64,000 bases of DNA from Solimonas sp040066175. GTDB taxonomy: Bacteria > Pseudomonadota > Gammaproteobacteria > Nevskiales > Nevskiaceae. The translations under genes and the position numbers were made by a program. The notes under the pieces were generated by a model. That model was given only the letters and a program-made list of their open reading frames with translations, did not search any database and was not told the DNA's origin. Of this stretch, positions 52,146-61,238 are shown one piece after another (position 1 is the stretch's first letter; each line of letters opens with the position of its first letter). Location: NCBI RefSeq assembly GCF_040066175.1, contig NZ_JBEAAM010000016.1:27832-91831 (forward strand), in the 5' to 3' direction.

Positions 52146-53297
52146 ATGAGCGGACCGGGCTTTCCTGCCGATTCGGTCGGTCTGGTCGCGCCGCGGCGCG
52201 TCCCCATCGCGCAGCCGATCACGCTGGACTGCGGGCGCACGCTGCCTCGGCACGAATTGATAGTCGAGACCTACGGCACGCTCAACGCGGCGCGCAGCAA
52301 CGCCGTGCTGATCTGCCATGCGCTGTCCGGCGACCACCATGCCGCCGGCTACCACGACGGGCAGGATCGCAAGCCTGGCTGGTGGGACAACTGCATCGGC
52401 CCCGGCAAGCCGATCGACACGCGCCGCTTCTTCGTCGTGTCGCTGAACAATCTCGGCGGCTGCAAGGGTTCGACCGGACCGAACACGCTCAATCCCGATA
52501 CCGGCAGGCCCTACGGCCCGGACTTTCCGCTGCTGACGGTACGTGACTGGGTGCGCTCGCAGGCGCTGCTCGCGGATGCGCTGGGCATCGAGCGCTGGGC
52601 AGCGGTCGTCGGTGGCAGTCTCGGTGGCATGCAGGTCATGCAGTGGGCGATCGACTATCCGCAGCGCATCGCCCACGCGCTGGTGATCGCCGCCGCGCCC
52701 AAGCTGTCGGCGCAGAACATCGCGTTCAACGAGATCGCGCGCCAGGCGATCCTGTCCGATCCGAACTTCCATGGCGGCCGCTTCTACGATTACGGCGTGG
52801 TGCCCACGCACGGCCTCAAGCTGGCACGCATGCTCGGCCACATCACCTACCTGTCGGACGAGGCGATGCGCGCCAAGTTCGGTCGCCTGCAGCGCGTCAA
52901 CCAGTTCAACTTCAACTTCGAGGTCGAGTTCGAGGTCGAAAGCTACCTGCGCTACCAAGGCCAGTCCTTCGTCGATCGCTTCGACGCCAACACCTACCTG
53001 CTGATGACCAAGGCGCTGGATTACTTCGATCCGGCGCGCGAGTACGGCGACGATCTGGTCACCGCGTTCCGCCGCGCGAGCGCGCGCTTCCTGGTCGTGG
53101 CGTTTTCCAGCGACTGGCGCTTCTCGCCGGCGCGCTCGCGCGAGATCGTGCGCGCGTTGGTGCGCGCCGGCCGCGACGTGTCCTACGCGCTGGTCGAATC
53201 GCAACTCGGTCACGACGATTTCCTGATGCCGATCCCGCAGTACCACACCGTGCTGCGCAACTATCTGGACCGCGTCGCACGCGAGGCCGGCACATGA
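52146..53297 (+). CDS. metX: Homoserine O-acyltransferase MetX
   Basis: This 383-residue alpha/beta hydrolase enzyme carries out the first committed step of methionine synthesis. The nucleophile is in GGSLGGMQVMQWA, with Asp in FSSDWRFSP and His in QLGHDDFL completing the triad; CHALSGDHHAAGY is the oxyanion region. Whether it uses acetyl- or succinyl-CoA cannot be told here; gammaproteobacterial MetX often uses succinyl-CoA. It is coupled to metW by an ATGA overlap. Confidence 0.96.
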   Translation: MSGPGFPADSVGLVAPRRVPIAQPITLDCGRTLPRHELIVETYGTLNAARSNAVLICHALSGDHHAAGYHDGQDRKPGWWDNCIGPGKPIDTRRFFVVSLNNLGGCKGSTGPNTLNPDTGRPYGPDFPLLTVRDWVRSQALLADALGIERWAAVVGGSLGGMQVMQWAIDYPQRIAHALVIAAAPKLSAQNIAFNEIARQAILSDPNFHGGRFYDYGVVPTHGLKLARMLGHITYLSDEAMRAKFGRLQRVNQFNFNFEVEFEVESYLRYQGQSFVDRFDANTYLLMTKALDYFDPAREYGDDLVTAFRRASARFLVVAFSSDWRFSPARSREIVRALVRAGRDVSYALVESQLGHDDFLMPIPQYHTVLRNYLDRVAREAGT

Positions 53298-53947
53298 CGA
53301 ATGCGTTCCGCGACCTGCGCCCCGACCTCGCGCCGATCTGTGAGTGGATCCGCCCCGGCGCGCGCATCCTCGATCTGGGCTGCGGCGACGGCACGCTGCT
53401 GACCTGGCTGGCGCAGCACCAGAACGTCACCGGCTACGGTCTGGAGATCGATCCGGACAAGGTCGCGCGCTGTGTCGCGGCAGGCGTCAATGTCATCCAG
53501 GCCGACCTCGACGACGGCCTGCGCGACTTCGAGGACGGCTCCTTCGACTACGTGGTCATGACGCAGGCGCTGCAGGCGTTGCAGCGGCCGGACGCCGCGC
53601 TCGCCGAAATCCTGCGCGTCGGCCGCGTCGGCATCGTCACTTTCCCCAACTTCGGCCACTGGCGCGTGCGCGCCGCGCTCGCCGCCGGGCGCATGCCGGT
53701 GACACCGACCCTGCCGGAGCGCTGGTACGACACGCCCAACATTCATCTGTGCACGGTGGACGATTTCGAGGACCTGTGCCGCCAGCGTGGCTGGACGATA
53801 CTCAGCCGCCGTCTGCTCGACCGCTCGCACCAGGAAGGCACGCGCATCCGCCTCGCCCCCAACCTGTTCTGCGAAGTCGCGCTCTACATGCTTCAGGCGC
53901 CCGGCCCCCGGGCGTCCGGGCCGCGCGCGCCGGAGCGGCGCCCATGA
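53294..53947 (+). CDS. metW: Methionine biosynthesis protein MetW
   Basis: This 217-residue SAM-methyltransferase-fold protein (ILDLGCGDGTLLTWLA, GLEIDPDKV, FPNFGHWRVR) is consistently paired with MetX, which it activates in some proteobacteria. The last ~18 residues are a Pro/Arg-rich tail not seen in most homologues. The next gene overlaps it by 4 bases. Confidence 0.95.
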   Translation: MTNAFRDLRPDLAPICEWIRPGARILDLGCGDGTLLTWLAQHQNVTGYGLEIDPDKVARCVAAGVNVIQADLDDGLRDFEDGSFDYVVMTQALQALQRPDAALAEILRVGRVGIVTFPNFGHWRVRAALAAGRMPVTPTLPERWYDTPNIHLCTVDDFEDLCRQRGWTILSRRLLDRSHQEGTRIRLAPNLFCEVALYMLQAPGPRASGPRAPERRP

Positions 53948-54378
53948 GATGGTGGTCCGCCCTCGTGCTCGCCGGTGGCATCGCACTGTCGGCGCACGCC
54001 GAGCAGTACGTGGACGCGGGGCGCTACCGCGTTCACTACGCCACGATCAACACCACGCAGCTCACGCCGGAGGTCGCCCGCCAGTTCGGCGTCGAGCGCA
54101 GTGGCGGACGCATCCTGCTGGTGCTCAACACCCAGCAGGCCGATGAGAACGGCCGCTTCCAGTCAGTGCCGGCCACCGCGAGCGGCACTGCGAGCACCCT
54201 GCTCGGTCACGTGCAGACGCTGGCGCTGCGGCCGGTGCGCGAGGCCGAGGTCCACTACGTGATCGCCCCGTTCGACACGCTCGACGGCGAATACATGACC
54301 ATCGATGTGCGCGTCCTGCCCAGCGGCGCCAACGCGCCGATCCGGATCCAGTTCAGACAGCAGTTCTACCGCGACTGA
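53944..54378 (+). CDS. DUF4426 periplasmic protein
   Basis: This 144-residue protein has a signal peptide ending SAHAE, followed by the DUF4426 domain (AGRYRVHYATINTTQLTPEV, EAEVHYVIAPFDT). The family often follows metX-metW; function is unknown. The 3' end overlaps the convergent acyltransferase gene by 13 bases. Confidence 0.82.
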   Translation: MRWWSALVLAGGIALSAHAEQYVDAGRYRVHYATINTTQLTPEVARQFGVERSGGRILLVLNTQQADENGRFQSVPATASGTASTLLGHVQTLALRPVREAEVHYVIAPFDTLDGEYMTIDVRVLPSGANAPIRIQFRQQFYRD

Positions 54379-55262
54379 AGGATCTCGGCGACCTGCCGGT
54401 CCTTGGCCGCCCACAGCTCGGCGATCCACGTGTGGAAGCGGGCACGGAACGCCGGATCGGTTTCGTAGTCGCCGGTGTACAGCTCGTGCGGAATCCTGAT
54501 CTGGCGGACATCGACGACGACCTTGCGCACCCGACCGGCGAGAAAATCCCAGAAGCCCCTGGCGCCCTCCGGATAGACGATGGTCACATCGAGCAGGGAG
54601 TTGAGCTGCTCGCCGAGTGCCGACAGCGTGAACGCGAAGCCGCCGGATTTTGGTTTGAGCAGGTGTGTATAAGGCGAACCCTGCTTGACGTGCTTGGCCA
54701 CCGTGAAGCGCGTGCCTTCGAGGAAGTTCAGGATCATCACCGGCTGGTTGCGGTAGTGCTCGCAGGCCTTGCGCGTCGTCTCCAGATCCTGCCCGCGCAG
54801 CGCCGGGTTCTTCTCGATCTGCTCCTTGGTGTGACGTTTCATGAACGGGTAGTCGAGTCCCCACCAGGCCAGGCCCAGCACCGGCACCCAGATCAGCTCC
54901 TGCTTGATGAAGAACTTGAAGAACGGCGCCTTGCGGCCGAAGGCCTTCATCAGCACGAAGATGTCGTTCCACGACTGGTGATTGGCACAGACCAGATACT
55001 GCCCCTTGGGGTCGAGCTGCGCGTCCACGTGGATGTCCCAGTCGATGCGCATCAGCAGATCGACCAGCGCGACATTGACCATGGCCCAATTCTGCGCCAG
55101 CCAGGCGACCAGGCGCGACACCGCGTCGCGCGCGGCGCCGCGCGGCGCGAGCAGCTTGAGCAGGATGGCCGCGTACACCGGCACCGCCCAGATCAGGGTG
55201 TTGACGATCAGCAGCACCATCATCACGGCGCCGTGCAGCGGTGCGGGCAGGAAACTCAGCAT
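54366..55262 (-). CDS. YihG-type lysophospholipid acyltransferase
   Basis: This 298-residue PlsC-superfamily enzyme has two N-terminal hydrophobic helices, the NHQSWNDIFVL (HxxxxD) catalytic motif, a central FLEGTRFT and VYPEGARGFWDFL. It resembles the YihG/long-chain subtype that tunes phosphatidic-acid acyl chains. It is the terminal gene of the minus-strand group after the DUF4440-like gene. Confidence 0.9.
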   Translation of the reverse strand: MLSFLPAPLHGAVMMVLLIVNTLIWAVPVYAAILLKLLAPRGAARDAVSRLVAWLAQNWAMVNVALVDLLMRIDWDIHVDAQLDPKGQYLVCANHQSWNDIFVLMKAFGRKAPFFKFFIKQELIWVPVLGLAWWGLDYPFMKRHTKEQIEKNPALRGQDLETTRKACEHYRNQPVMILNFLEGTRFTVAKHVKQGSPYTHLLKPKSGGFAFTLSALGEQLNSLLDVTIVYPEGARGFWDFLAGRVRKVVVDVRQIRIPHELYTGDYETDPAFRARFHTWIAELWAAKDRQVAEILQSR

Positions 55263-55274
55263 CGGGTCGTTCCG

Positions 55275-55763
55275 TCAATGGGTGTCGGGACCGGCAGGCG
55301 CCCGCTCGTGCCCCGACCAGTGGATGTGCACGATCTTCCAGCCATCGCTGCCGCGGCGCAGCACCATCGTCTCGGTATTCTCGAGATCGAGCTTCGCGCC
55401 CAGGAACTCACCGGCATTGCGCGACTGCGTCAGGACCACGGCGATGTCGCCGGTCACGGTCGCCTCGCTGTGGATCACTTCGCGCTTGACCTGCGCGGCG
55501 TAGAGCAAATCGTTGTCGAGATGAGCGCCGGCATAGTTGTCGCGGTCCACATCGACGTAGCCGGTCTCGAAGATCACCACGCGCGGATCCACCAGCCGCA
55601 GCACGCCCTCGCGGTAGCCCTCGGCCAGCGCGCGGTGGAAGTCCTCGACGACCGCGCGCGCCGTCGCTGCATCATCGCCCTGTGCCGGCTCCGCCGCGGC
55701 GACGGCGCCCGCATGCACGACCGCGGCCACCGCACCGGCCAACCATCCGCTCCACATCTTCAT
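55275..55763 (-). CDS. Exported NTF2/DUF4440-like protein
   Basis: This 162-residue protein has a signal peptide (to VHAGAVAAAE). The mature part has a SnoaL/NTF2-like fold suggested by EDFHRALAEGYREGVLRLVD, SEATVTGDIAVVLTQSR and the final DGWKIVHIHWSGH. Related domains bind small ligands or act as enzymes with unknown substrates. Its ATG overlaps the stop of the lipoprotein gene (ATGA). Confidence 0.7.
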   Translation of the reverse strand: MKMWSGWLAGAVAAVVHAGAVAAAEPAQGDDAATARAVVEDFHRALAEGYREGVLRLVDPRVVIFETGYVDVDRDNYAGAHLDNDLLYAAQVKREVIHSEATVTGDIAVVLTQSRNAGEFLGAKLDLENTETMVLRRGSDGWKIVHIHWSGHERAPAGPDTH

Positions 55764-56251
55764 CCACGCTCTCCGTTGGCGACACTGCTGAGACGACGCT
55801 GGCCGTTCTGGTCGTACACCTCGATGACACCGAATTCGCTGTCCGGCAAGCGCACCAGTGCGCAGGGACTGGTGAGCATCTGCGTGGTCATCGCACCGGG
55901 CGCAGGCGCGAAGAAGGTCGCCTGGATCCGCAGCACGGCTCCGGACTGCCGTGCCCGCCGACTCACCGCCAGACCGTAACCGCCGGTCGTGCGCTGCCCC
56001 ATCTCGATCAGCGCGTAGCGCCCCGGTTCCAGCGGCTCGCTCAGGCGCACTGCGATGCCGGCGCGCTGCAGCCAGTCGCGCACCGCGTCCGCCGAGTCGA
56101 GCAGCCGCACGCCCGGCTCGGCGCCGCACAGCTGCGCGCGCGCGACCTCGAACACCTCGACCCGCTCACCGCGCTCGAACCAGCGGCCGATGCCGCAGGC
56201 CGACAGCGCCGCGGCGGTCATGCCGGCCACCACCGTCCAGAACGTCCTCAT
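55760..56251 (-). CDS. Putative lipoprotein with PrcB-like C-terminal domain
   Basis: This 163-residue protein has a signal peptide ending in a lipobox (LSAC, Cys19). Residues about 83-140 (QRTTGGYGLAVSRRARQSGA, TQMLTSPCALVRLP) match the short PrcB_C pattern found beside the Treponema PrtP protease. It overlaps both neighbours by 4 bases in a coupled minus-strand group with the GMC oxidoreductase. Its role as protease partner is not testable here. Confidence 0.6.
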   Translation of the reverse strand: MRTFWTVVAGMTAAALSACGIGRWFERGERVEVFEVARAQLCGAEPGVRLLDSADAVRDWLQRAGIAVRLSEPLEPGRYALIEMGQRTTGGYGLAVSRRARQSGAVLRIQATFFAPAPGAMTTQMLTSPCALVRLPDSEFGVIEVYDQNGQRRLSSVANGERG

Positions 56252-57867
56252 GCTGTTCCCTGGGCCGACAGCGCCGCGTCTTCGAGAATCATGTCCGCGG
56301 CCTTCTCGGCGATCATCGTCGTCGGCGCATTGGTGTTGCCGCCGACCAGAGTGGGCATGATAGACGCATCGACCACGCGCAGTGCGGCCAGACCGTGCAC
56401 GCGCAGCCGCGCATCGACCACCGCCAGCGCGTCGCTGCCCATCTTGCAAGTGCCGACCGGATGGTAGAGCGTCTCGGCGTGCTCGCGCAGCCAGGCGCGC
56501 AGCTCGTCGTCGGTCTGCAAGGCGGCGCCCGGCTCCAGTTCCTCGCCGTTGTGTGGCGCGAACGCCGGCTGGGCGAAGATCTCGCGCGCCTTGCGGATCG
56601 CCGCGACCAGCTTGTCCAGATCGCGCGGATCTTCGAAATGCCGGGGATCGATCTCGGGTGCCGCGAGCGGGTCCGCGCTGGCGAGCCGGATCTCGCCACG
56701 CGAGCGCGGGCGCAGGTCGCAGGCCAGTATCGAATGCGCATAGCCCTTGAACAGCGGGCGCAGGTCGAGTCCGTGATGCGCGTTGCCCAGCGGGACGAAG
56801 TGGAACTGCAGGTCCGGCACCGGCTCCGCCGGATCGGACTTGAGGAAGCCTCCTGCCTCGGCGATGTTGCTGGTCAGCTCGCCGCGCCGGCCGAACAGGT
56901 AGAGCAGCAGTGCCTTGAGCGAGCGCAGCGCCGACAGCGGATGGAACGAGAATCCCAGCCGCGTGCGGCTGCGCATCGAGACGAAGGCGTCGAGATGGTC
57001 CTGCAGGTTCTTGCCGACCCCCGGCAGCACATGCACCCGTCCGATCGCGTGGCGGCGCAGCTCTTCCTCGGGGCCGACGCCGGACAGCATCAGCAGCTGC
57101 GGCGAGCCGATCGCGCCGGCACTCAGGATCACTTCGCGCCGCGCCAGCACCTCGCGATACACGCCATCGACGAAGTAGCGCACGCCGACCGCACGCAGGC
57201 CGTCGAACAGGATCCGCGTCGCCCGCACACCGGTCATCACCGTGAGGTTGCGCCGACCTTCGGCCGGGCGCAGGTAGGCGCGCGCGTTGCTGCAGCGTTC
57301 GCCGCCGCGCTGGGCGACATGGTAGTAGCCCATCCCCTCCTGCTCGCGGCCGTTGAAGTCCGCGTTCATCGCGTGCCCGGACTGCTGTGCGGCCTGCAGG
57401 TAGGTGGCCGACAACGGATTGGGCTGGATCAGCCGCGCGACGTTCAGCGGCCCGCCCTGCCCGTGCCAGTCGTCCGCACCGGGCTCGAAGTTTTCCAGCC
57501 TCTTGAAGTAAGGCAGGACGTCGCGGTAGCTCCAGCCGGCGTTGCCCAGTTCGGCCCAGTGGTCGTAGTCCCAGGCGTGGCCGCGGATGTAGCACATGGC
57601 GTTGATCGACGAACTGCCGCCGAGCGTGCGCCCGCGCGGCCAGTACAGTCGCCGGTTGCCCATCAGCGGCTGCGGCACGGTCCAGAATTTCCAGTTGTAG
57701 GTGTCCGACCGCAACATCGCGATCACGCCCGCCGGCATGCGGATCAGCGGGCTCGTGTCGCGCGGCCCCGCTTCCAGCAGACAGACCTGGTGGCGGCCAC
57801 TGGCGCTGAGCCGGTTGGCGAGCACGCAGCCCGCCGAGCCGCCGCCGACAATCACATAGTCGTACAT
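56248..57867 (-). CDS. GMC-family FAD alcohol dehydrogenase
   Basis: This 539-residue glucose-methanol-choline oxidoreductase has an N-terminal FAD Rossmann motif YVIVGGGSAGCVLANRLS, the GMC signatures GRTLGGSSSINAMCYIRG and GAIGSPQLLMLSGVGP, and the C-terminal HPVGTCKMG...NTNAPTTMIAEKAAD with the active-site His. It resembles choline dehydrogenase BetA and alkanol dehydrogenase AlkJ; no bet genes are near, so an alcohol other than choline is likely. It heads a coupled operon. Confidence 0.92.
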   Translation of the reverse strand: MYDYVIVGGGSAGCVLANRLSASGRHQVCLLEAGPRDTSPLIRMPAGVIAMLRSDTYNWKFWTVPQPLMGNRRLYWPRGRTLGGSSSINAMCYIRGHAWDYDHWAELGNAGWSYRDVLPYFKRLENFEPGADDWHGQGGPLNVARLIQPNPLSATYLQAAQQSGHAMNADFNGREQEGMGYYHVAQRGGERCSNARAYLRPAEGRRNLTVMTGVRATRILFDGLRAVGVRYFVDGVYREVLARREVILSAGAIGSPQLLMLSGVGPEEELRRHAIGRVHVLPGVGKNLQDHLDAFVSMRSRTRLGFSFHPLSALRSLKALLLYLFGRRGELTSNIAEAGGFLKSDPAEPVPDLQFHFVPLGNAHHGLDLRPLFKGYAHSILACDLRPRSRGEIRLASADPLAAPEIDPRHFEDPRDLDKLVAAIRKAREIFAQPAFAPHNGEELEPGAALQTDDELRAWLREHAETLYHPVGTCKMGSDALAVVDARLRVHGLAALRVVDASIMPTLVGGNTNAPTTMIAEKAADMILEDAALSAQGTA

Positions 57868-57913
57868 GAACTCCCCTGCGCAGATCCCCCCGCGCGGATG
57901 CTAACTTAGGCGC

Positions 57914-59704
57914 ATGAACCCTGCCGCGGAAACGCCGGTGCCGCTGCTGCGACTCGACGGCGACAGCGTGCTCGATGCCCTCGTCGCCGACCGCGTCCTG
58001 AGCCCCGATCAGGCACGTGCGCTGCGTGGCGAGCTGCGCGGCCTGGCGCCGCGCAAGCTCCTGCCGGCGATCGCGGCGCACAGCCTGCCGGATGCGCGCA
58101 CGCCGGGCAGCGCGCTCACGCTGGATGCACTGAGCCAGTGGCTGGCGCAGCGCAGCGGCCTCCCCTACCAGCGCATCGACCCCCTGCAGATCGACGTGGC
58201 GCGCGTCACCGCGGTCCTGCCCTATCCCTACGCGGCACGCGCCGGCATCCTGCCGCTGAAACTGACTCCGGCCGAGCTGGTGATCGCCGTCGCCGATCCC
58301 TTCGACCGCGGCTGGGAAACCGACATCGCCCGGCTGGTCAAGCAACCCGTGCAGCGGGTGGTCGCCAGCGTCGCCGACATCGAACGCTACTTGGTGGAGT
58401 TCTATGCGCTGGCGCGCTCGGTGAAATCGGCGGAGAGCGAACGCCGGCGTGCCCCGGGCGGCGACCTGCAGAATCTCGAACAGCTGACCGAGCTGGGCCG
58501 CCGCGGCAGCCTCAGTGCCGACGACCAGCACATCGTCGCGGTCGTTGACTGGCTGCTGCAGTATGCCTTCGAGCAGCGCGCATCCGACATCCACCTGGAA
58601 CCGCGGCGCGACATCGCCCAGGTGCGCTTCCGCATCGACGGCGTGCTGCACGAGGTCTATCAGCTGCCGGCCGGCATCTACGCGGCGGTGTCGAGCCGCA
58701 TCAAGATCCTGGCGCGCATGGATGTGGCGGAGAAGCGGCGGCCGCAGGACGGACGCATCAAGACGCGCACGCCGGGCGGCAAGGAGATCGAGCTGCGCGT
58801 GTCGAGCCTGCCGACGGCGTTCGGCGAGAAGATCGTGCTGCGCGTCTTCGACCCGGAGGTGCTGGTCAAGGACTTCCCGGCGCTGGGGTTCACCGGACAG
58901 GACGTCACCCGCTGGCGGGAACTGATCCGCCAGCCGCACGGCATCATCCTGGTCACCGGTCCGACCGGGTCCGGCAAGACGACGACGCTGTACTCGACGC
59001 TCAAGCAACTGGCGACCCCGCAGGTCAACGTCTGCACGATCGAGGACCCGATCGAGCTGGTCGAACCGGCCTTCAACCAGATGCAGGTCCAGCCCGGCAT
59101 CGACCTCGGCTTCGCCACCGGCATCCGTGCGCTGATGCGGCAGGACCCGGACATCATCATGGTCGGCGAGATCCGCGACCTGGAGACCGCAGAGGTCGCG
59201 GTGCAGGCGGCACTGACCGGCCATCTGGTGCTGTCGACGGTCCACACCAACGACGCACCGTCCGCGATCACCCGCCTGCTCGACCTCGGTGTGCCGCCCT
59301 ACCTGCTCAAGGCGACGCTGCTGGGCGTGGTCGCGCAGCGCCTGGTGCGCACCCTGTGCCCGCACTGCAAGACGCCGCGGCCGGTCGATCCGGGCGCCTG
59401 GAAGGAGCTCACCGCCGGCTGGACGCTCACCGCCCCGCCGCAGCTGTTCGCCGCCAACGGCTGCCTGGAATGCCGTGAAACCGGCTTCCTCGGACGCATC
59501 GGCATCTACGAGATGATGGTCCTGTCGCCCGCGCTGAAGGCCCTGATCCGCAGCGACGCCGACCCGGCGCGCCTGCGCGAGACGGCGATCCGCGAGGGCA
59601 TGCTGCCGCTGCGCATCGCCGGCGCGCAGAAGGTGGCCTTGGGGGTGACCACGTTCGACGAGGTCCTCAAGGTCGCACCACCGCCACTGCGGACGGCCGG
59701 CTGA
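57914..59704 (+). CDS. Stand-alone GspE/PilB-type secretion ATPase
   Basis: This 596-residue ATPase has N-terminal T2SE_N-type domains (to about residue 200), the catalytic core with VTGPTGSGKTTTLYS (Walker A, about residue 345-360), Asp-box IEDPIELV, Walker B DPDIIMVGEIRDLETAE, the His-box STVHTNDA and a zinc site with two CxxC pairs (CPHC, CLEC). It is typical of type II secretion or type IV pilus motors, but no gspF, G or pilin gene is adjacent, so its partner system is elsewhere. It is divergent from the GMC gene. Confidence 0.9.
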   Translation: MNPAAETPVPLLRLDGDSVLDALVADRVLSPDQARALRGELRGLAPRKLLPAIAAHSLPDARTPGSALTLDALSQWLAQRSGLPYQRIDPLQIDVARVTAVLPYPYAARAGILPLKLTPAELVIAVADPFDRGWETDIARLVKQPVQRVVASVADIERYLVEFYALARSVKSAESERRRAPGGDLQNLEQLTELGRRGSLSADDQHIVAVVDWLLQYAFEQRASDIHLEPRRDIAQVRFRIDGVLHEVYQLPAGIYAAVSSRIKILARMDVAEKRRPQDGRIKTRTPGGKEIELRVSSLPTAFGEKIVLRVFDPEVLVKDFPALGFTGQDVTRWRELIRQPHGIILVTGPTGSGKTTTLYSTLKQLATPQVNVCTIEDPIELVEPAFNQMQVQPGIDLGFATGIRALMRQDPDIIMVGEIRDLETAEVAVQAALTGHLVLSTVHTNDAPSAITRLLDLGVPPYLLKATLLGVVAQRLVRTLCPHCKTPRPVDPGAWKELTAGWTLTAPPQLFAANGCLECRETGFLGRIGIYEMMVLSPALKALIRSDADPARLRETAIREGMLPLRIAGAQKVALGVTTFDEVLKVAPPPLRTAG

Positions 59705-59706
59705 GT

Positions 59707-59734
59707 CTTGAAAACCGCGGACCCAGCCCTAGAT
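59707..59734 (+). promoter_or_regulatory. Sigma-32 heat-shock promoter
   Basis: CTTGAAA (59707-59713), 13-base spacer, CCCTAGAT (59727-59734) matches the sigma-32 pattern CTTGAAA-N11-16-CCCCATNT closely. It begins 3 bases after the GspE-type gene and leads into hsp20. Confidence 0.75.
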
Positions 59735-59770
59735 TGAGGGCACAGTCACCTGGTCCCGCAAGGAGGTCCC

Positions 59771-60202
59771 ATGAGCATCACCCGTTATGAACCCTGGGCG
59801 CTCCACCGCGAGCTGCTCAACGAAGTCAACCGCCTGTTCGAACGCACCACCGACGCGTCCAGCGCCGCGACTGCGGACTGGGTGCCGCCGGTCGATATCG
59901 AGGAGTACGCCGACCGGTTCGTGCTGCACGCCGACGTGCCGGGCATCGAACCGTCGAGCATCGAGATCACGCTGGAGAAGGGCGTCCTGACCCTTTCCGG
60001 CACACGCGAGCAGGCCGTCGAACAGAACGGCGTCGAGCGTCGCCGCAGCGAACGTGCCAGCGGCAAGTTCCTGCGCCGCTTCGTTCTCCCCGACACCGTC
60101 GATGCCGACAGCGTCTCCGCGAGTGGCAAGAACGGCGTGCTGGAAGTCGTCATCCCCAAGCGTCCGCAGGCCCAGCCCCGCAAGATCGCGGTGACGCATT
60201 GA
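59771..60202 (+). CDS. Hsp20 family small heat-shock protein
   Basis: This 143-residue chaperone holds unfolding proteins. The alpha-crystallin domain is visible (WVPPVDIEEYADRFVLHADV, ITLEKGVLTLSGTR, RRFVLPDTVDADSVSASGKN) with a short C-terminal tail holding the IxV anchor (KIAV). A perfect AGGAGG precedes the ATG at 59771. A sigma-32 promoter and a terminator make it a single heat-induced unit. Confidence 0.95.
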   Translation: MSITRYEPWALHRELLNEVNRLFERTTDASSAATADWVPPVDIEEYADRFVLHADVPGIEPSSIEITLEKGVLTLSGTREQAVEQNGVERRRSERASGKFLRRFVLPDTVDADSVSASGKNGVLEVVIPKRPQAQPRKIAVTH

Positions 60203-60215
60203 AGCGGTGAAAAAT

Positions 60216-60243
60216 ATCGGGGCGCGCAAGCGCCCCGATTCGT
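60216..60243 (+). terminator. Terminator after hsp20
   Basis: Perfect 10-base stem ATCGGGGCGC / GCGCCCCGAT with GCAA loop, followed by TCGTTT. Confidence 0.8.
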
Positions 60244-60281
60244 TTAGAGTCCCCGGTCGTCCTTCCGGATCCGATCAAGCG

Positions 60282-61187
60282 ATGCAATACAAGGATTACT
60301 ACAAGATTCTCGGCGTCTCCCGCGGCGCCACGTCCGACGAGATCAAGCGCGCCTACCGCAAGCTCGCGCGCGAATATCACCCGGACAAGAACAAAGCCAA
60401 GGGCGCGGAGGACAAGTTCAAGGAGATCAACGAGGCCAACGAGGTGCTGAGCGACCCGCAGAAGCGCAAGGCCTACGACGCGCTGGGAGCGAACTGGAAG
60501 GCCGGCCAGCAGTTCACCCCGCCGCCCGGCTGGGACATGGGCTTCGGGCACGCCGGCGGCCGCGGACGCGGTCGTGGCACCGAGGACTTCGGCGGCTTTT
60601 CCGACTTCTTCTCGCAGCTGTTCGGCGGCATGGGCGGCATGGGTGCCGGCATGCGCGGCGGCGGCTTCGGCGGGTTCGCGGAGAGTGCGCCGGCCGACAC
60701 GCGCGCGCGGCTGGTCATCACCCTGGAAGACTCGTACAGCGGCGCGCAGAAACAGATCAGCGTCGGCAACCGCCAGCTCACCGTGCGCATCCCCAAGGGC
60801 ATTACCGGCGGCAAGACGATCCGCCTCGCCAAACAGGGCGAAGACGGGGGCGATCTGCTGCTGGAGATCGAGTTCGCCCGGCACCCGCTGTTCGAAGTCG
60901 AGAACTCAGACATCTACCACACGCTCAAGGTCGCCCCCTGGGAGATCGCGCTCGGCGCCAAGGTGCCGGTGCCGACGCTGGGCGGCACGGTGGAACTGGC
61001 ACTACCGGCGAACAGCCAGAGCGGGCGCAAGATGCGTCTCAAGGGACGCGGCCTGCCCGGCCCAGTGCCGGGCGACCAGTACGTGACGCTGCAGATCGTC
61101 ACACCGCCGGCGACGACCGACGAGCAACACGCCTACTACGCCGACATGCCCAAGCGCTTTCCCGGTTTTGATCCACGTCAACAGTAA
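60282..61187 (+). CDS. CbpA-type DnaJ co-chaperone
   Basis: This 301-residue class II J-protein has a J domain (residues 1-70) with the HPD motif in EYHPDKN, a Gly-rich linker (GGMGGMGAGMRGGGFGGF) and two C-terminal substrate-binding domains (LVITLEDSYSGAQKQISVGN, KLRLKGRG-like RKMRLKGRGLPGP). No zinc centre is present, so it is of CbpA rather than DnaJ type. It stimulates DnaK. It follows the hsp20 terminator. Confidence 0.92.
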   Translation: MQYKDYYKILGVSRGATSDEIKRAYRKLAREYHPDKNKAKGAEDKFKEINEANEVLSDPQKRKAYDALGANWKAGQQFTPPPGWDMGFGHAGGRGRGRGTEDFGGFSDFFSQLFGGMGGMGAGMRGGGFGGFAESAPADTRARLVITLEDSYSGAQKQISVGNRQLTVRIPKGITGGKTIRLAKQGEDGGDLLLEIEFARHPLFEVENSDIYHTLKVAPWEIALGAKVPVPTLGGTVELALPANSQSGRKMRLKGRGLPGPVPGDQYVTLQIVTPPATTDEQHAYYADMPKRFPGFDPRQQ

Positions 61188-61238
61188 ACCGAATTCGCGC
61201 GTGCCAAACTCCGTGCGGACGCGCCGCGGAGGAAGCCA

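Noticed and set aside
55760..59365. 1201-residue open frame on the minus strand
   Set aside because: High GC leaves antisense frames open; it is only real where it covers the PrcB-like lipoprotein, and the rest opposes the GMC and GspE-type genes with low-complexity Arg/Ala/His-rich sequence.
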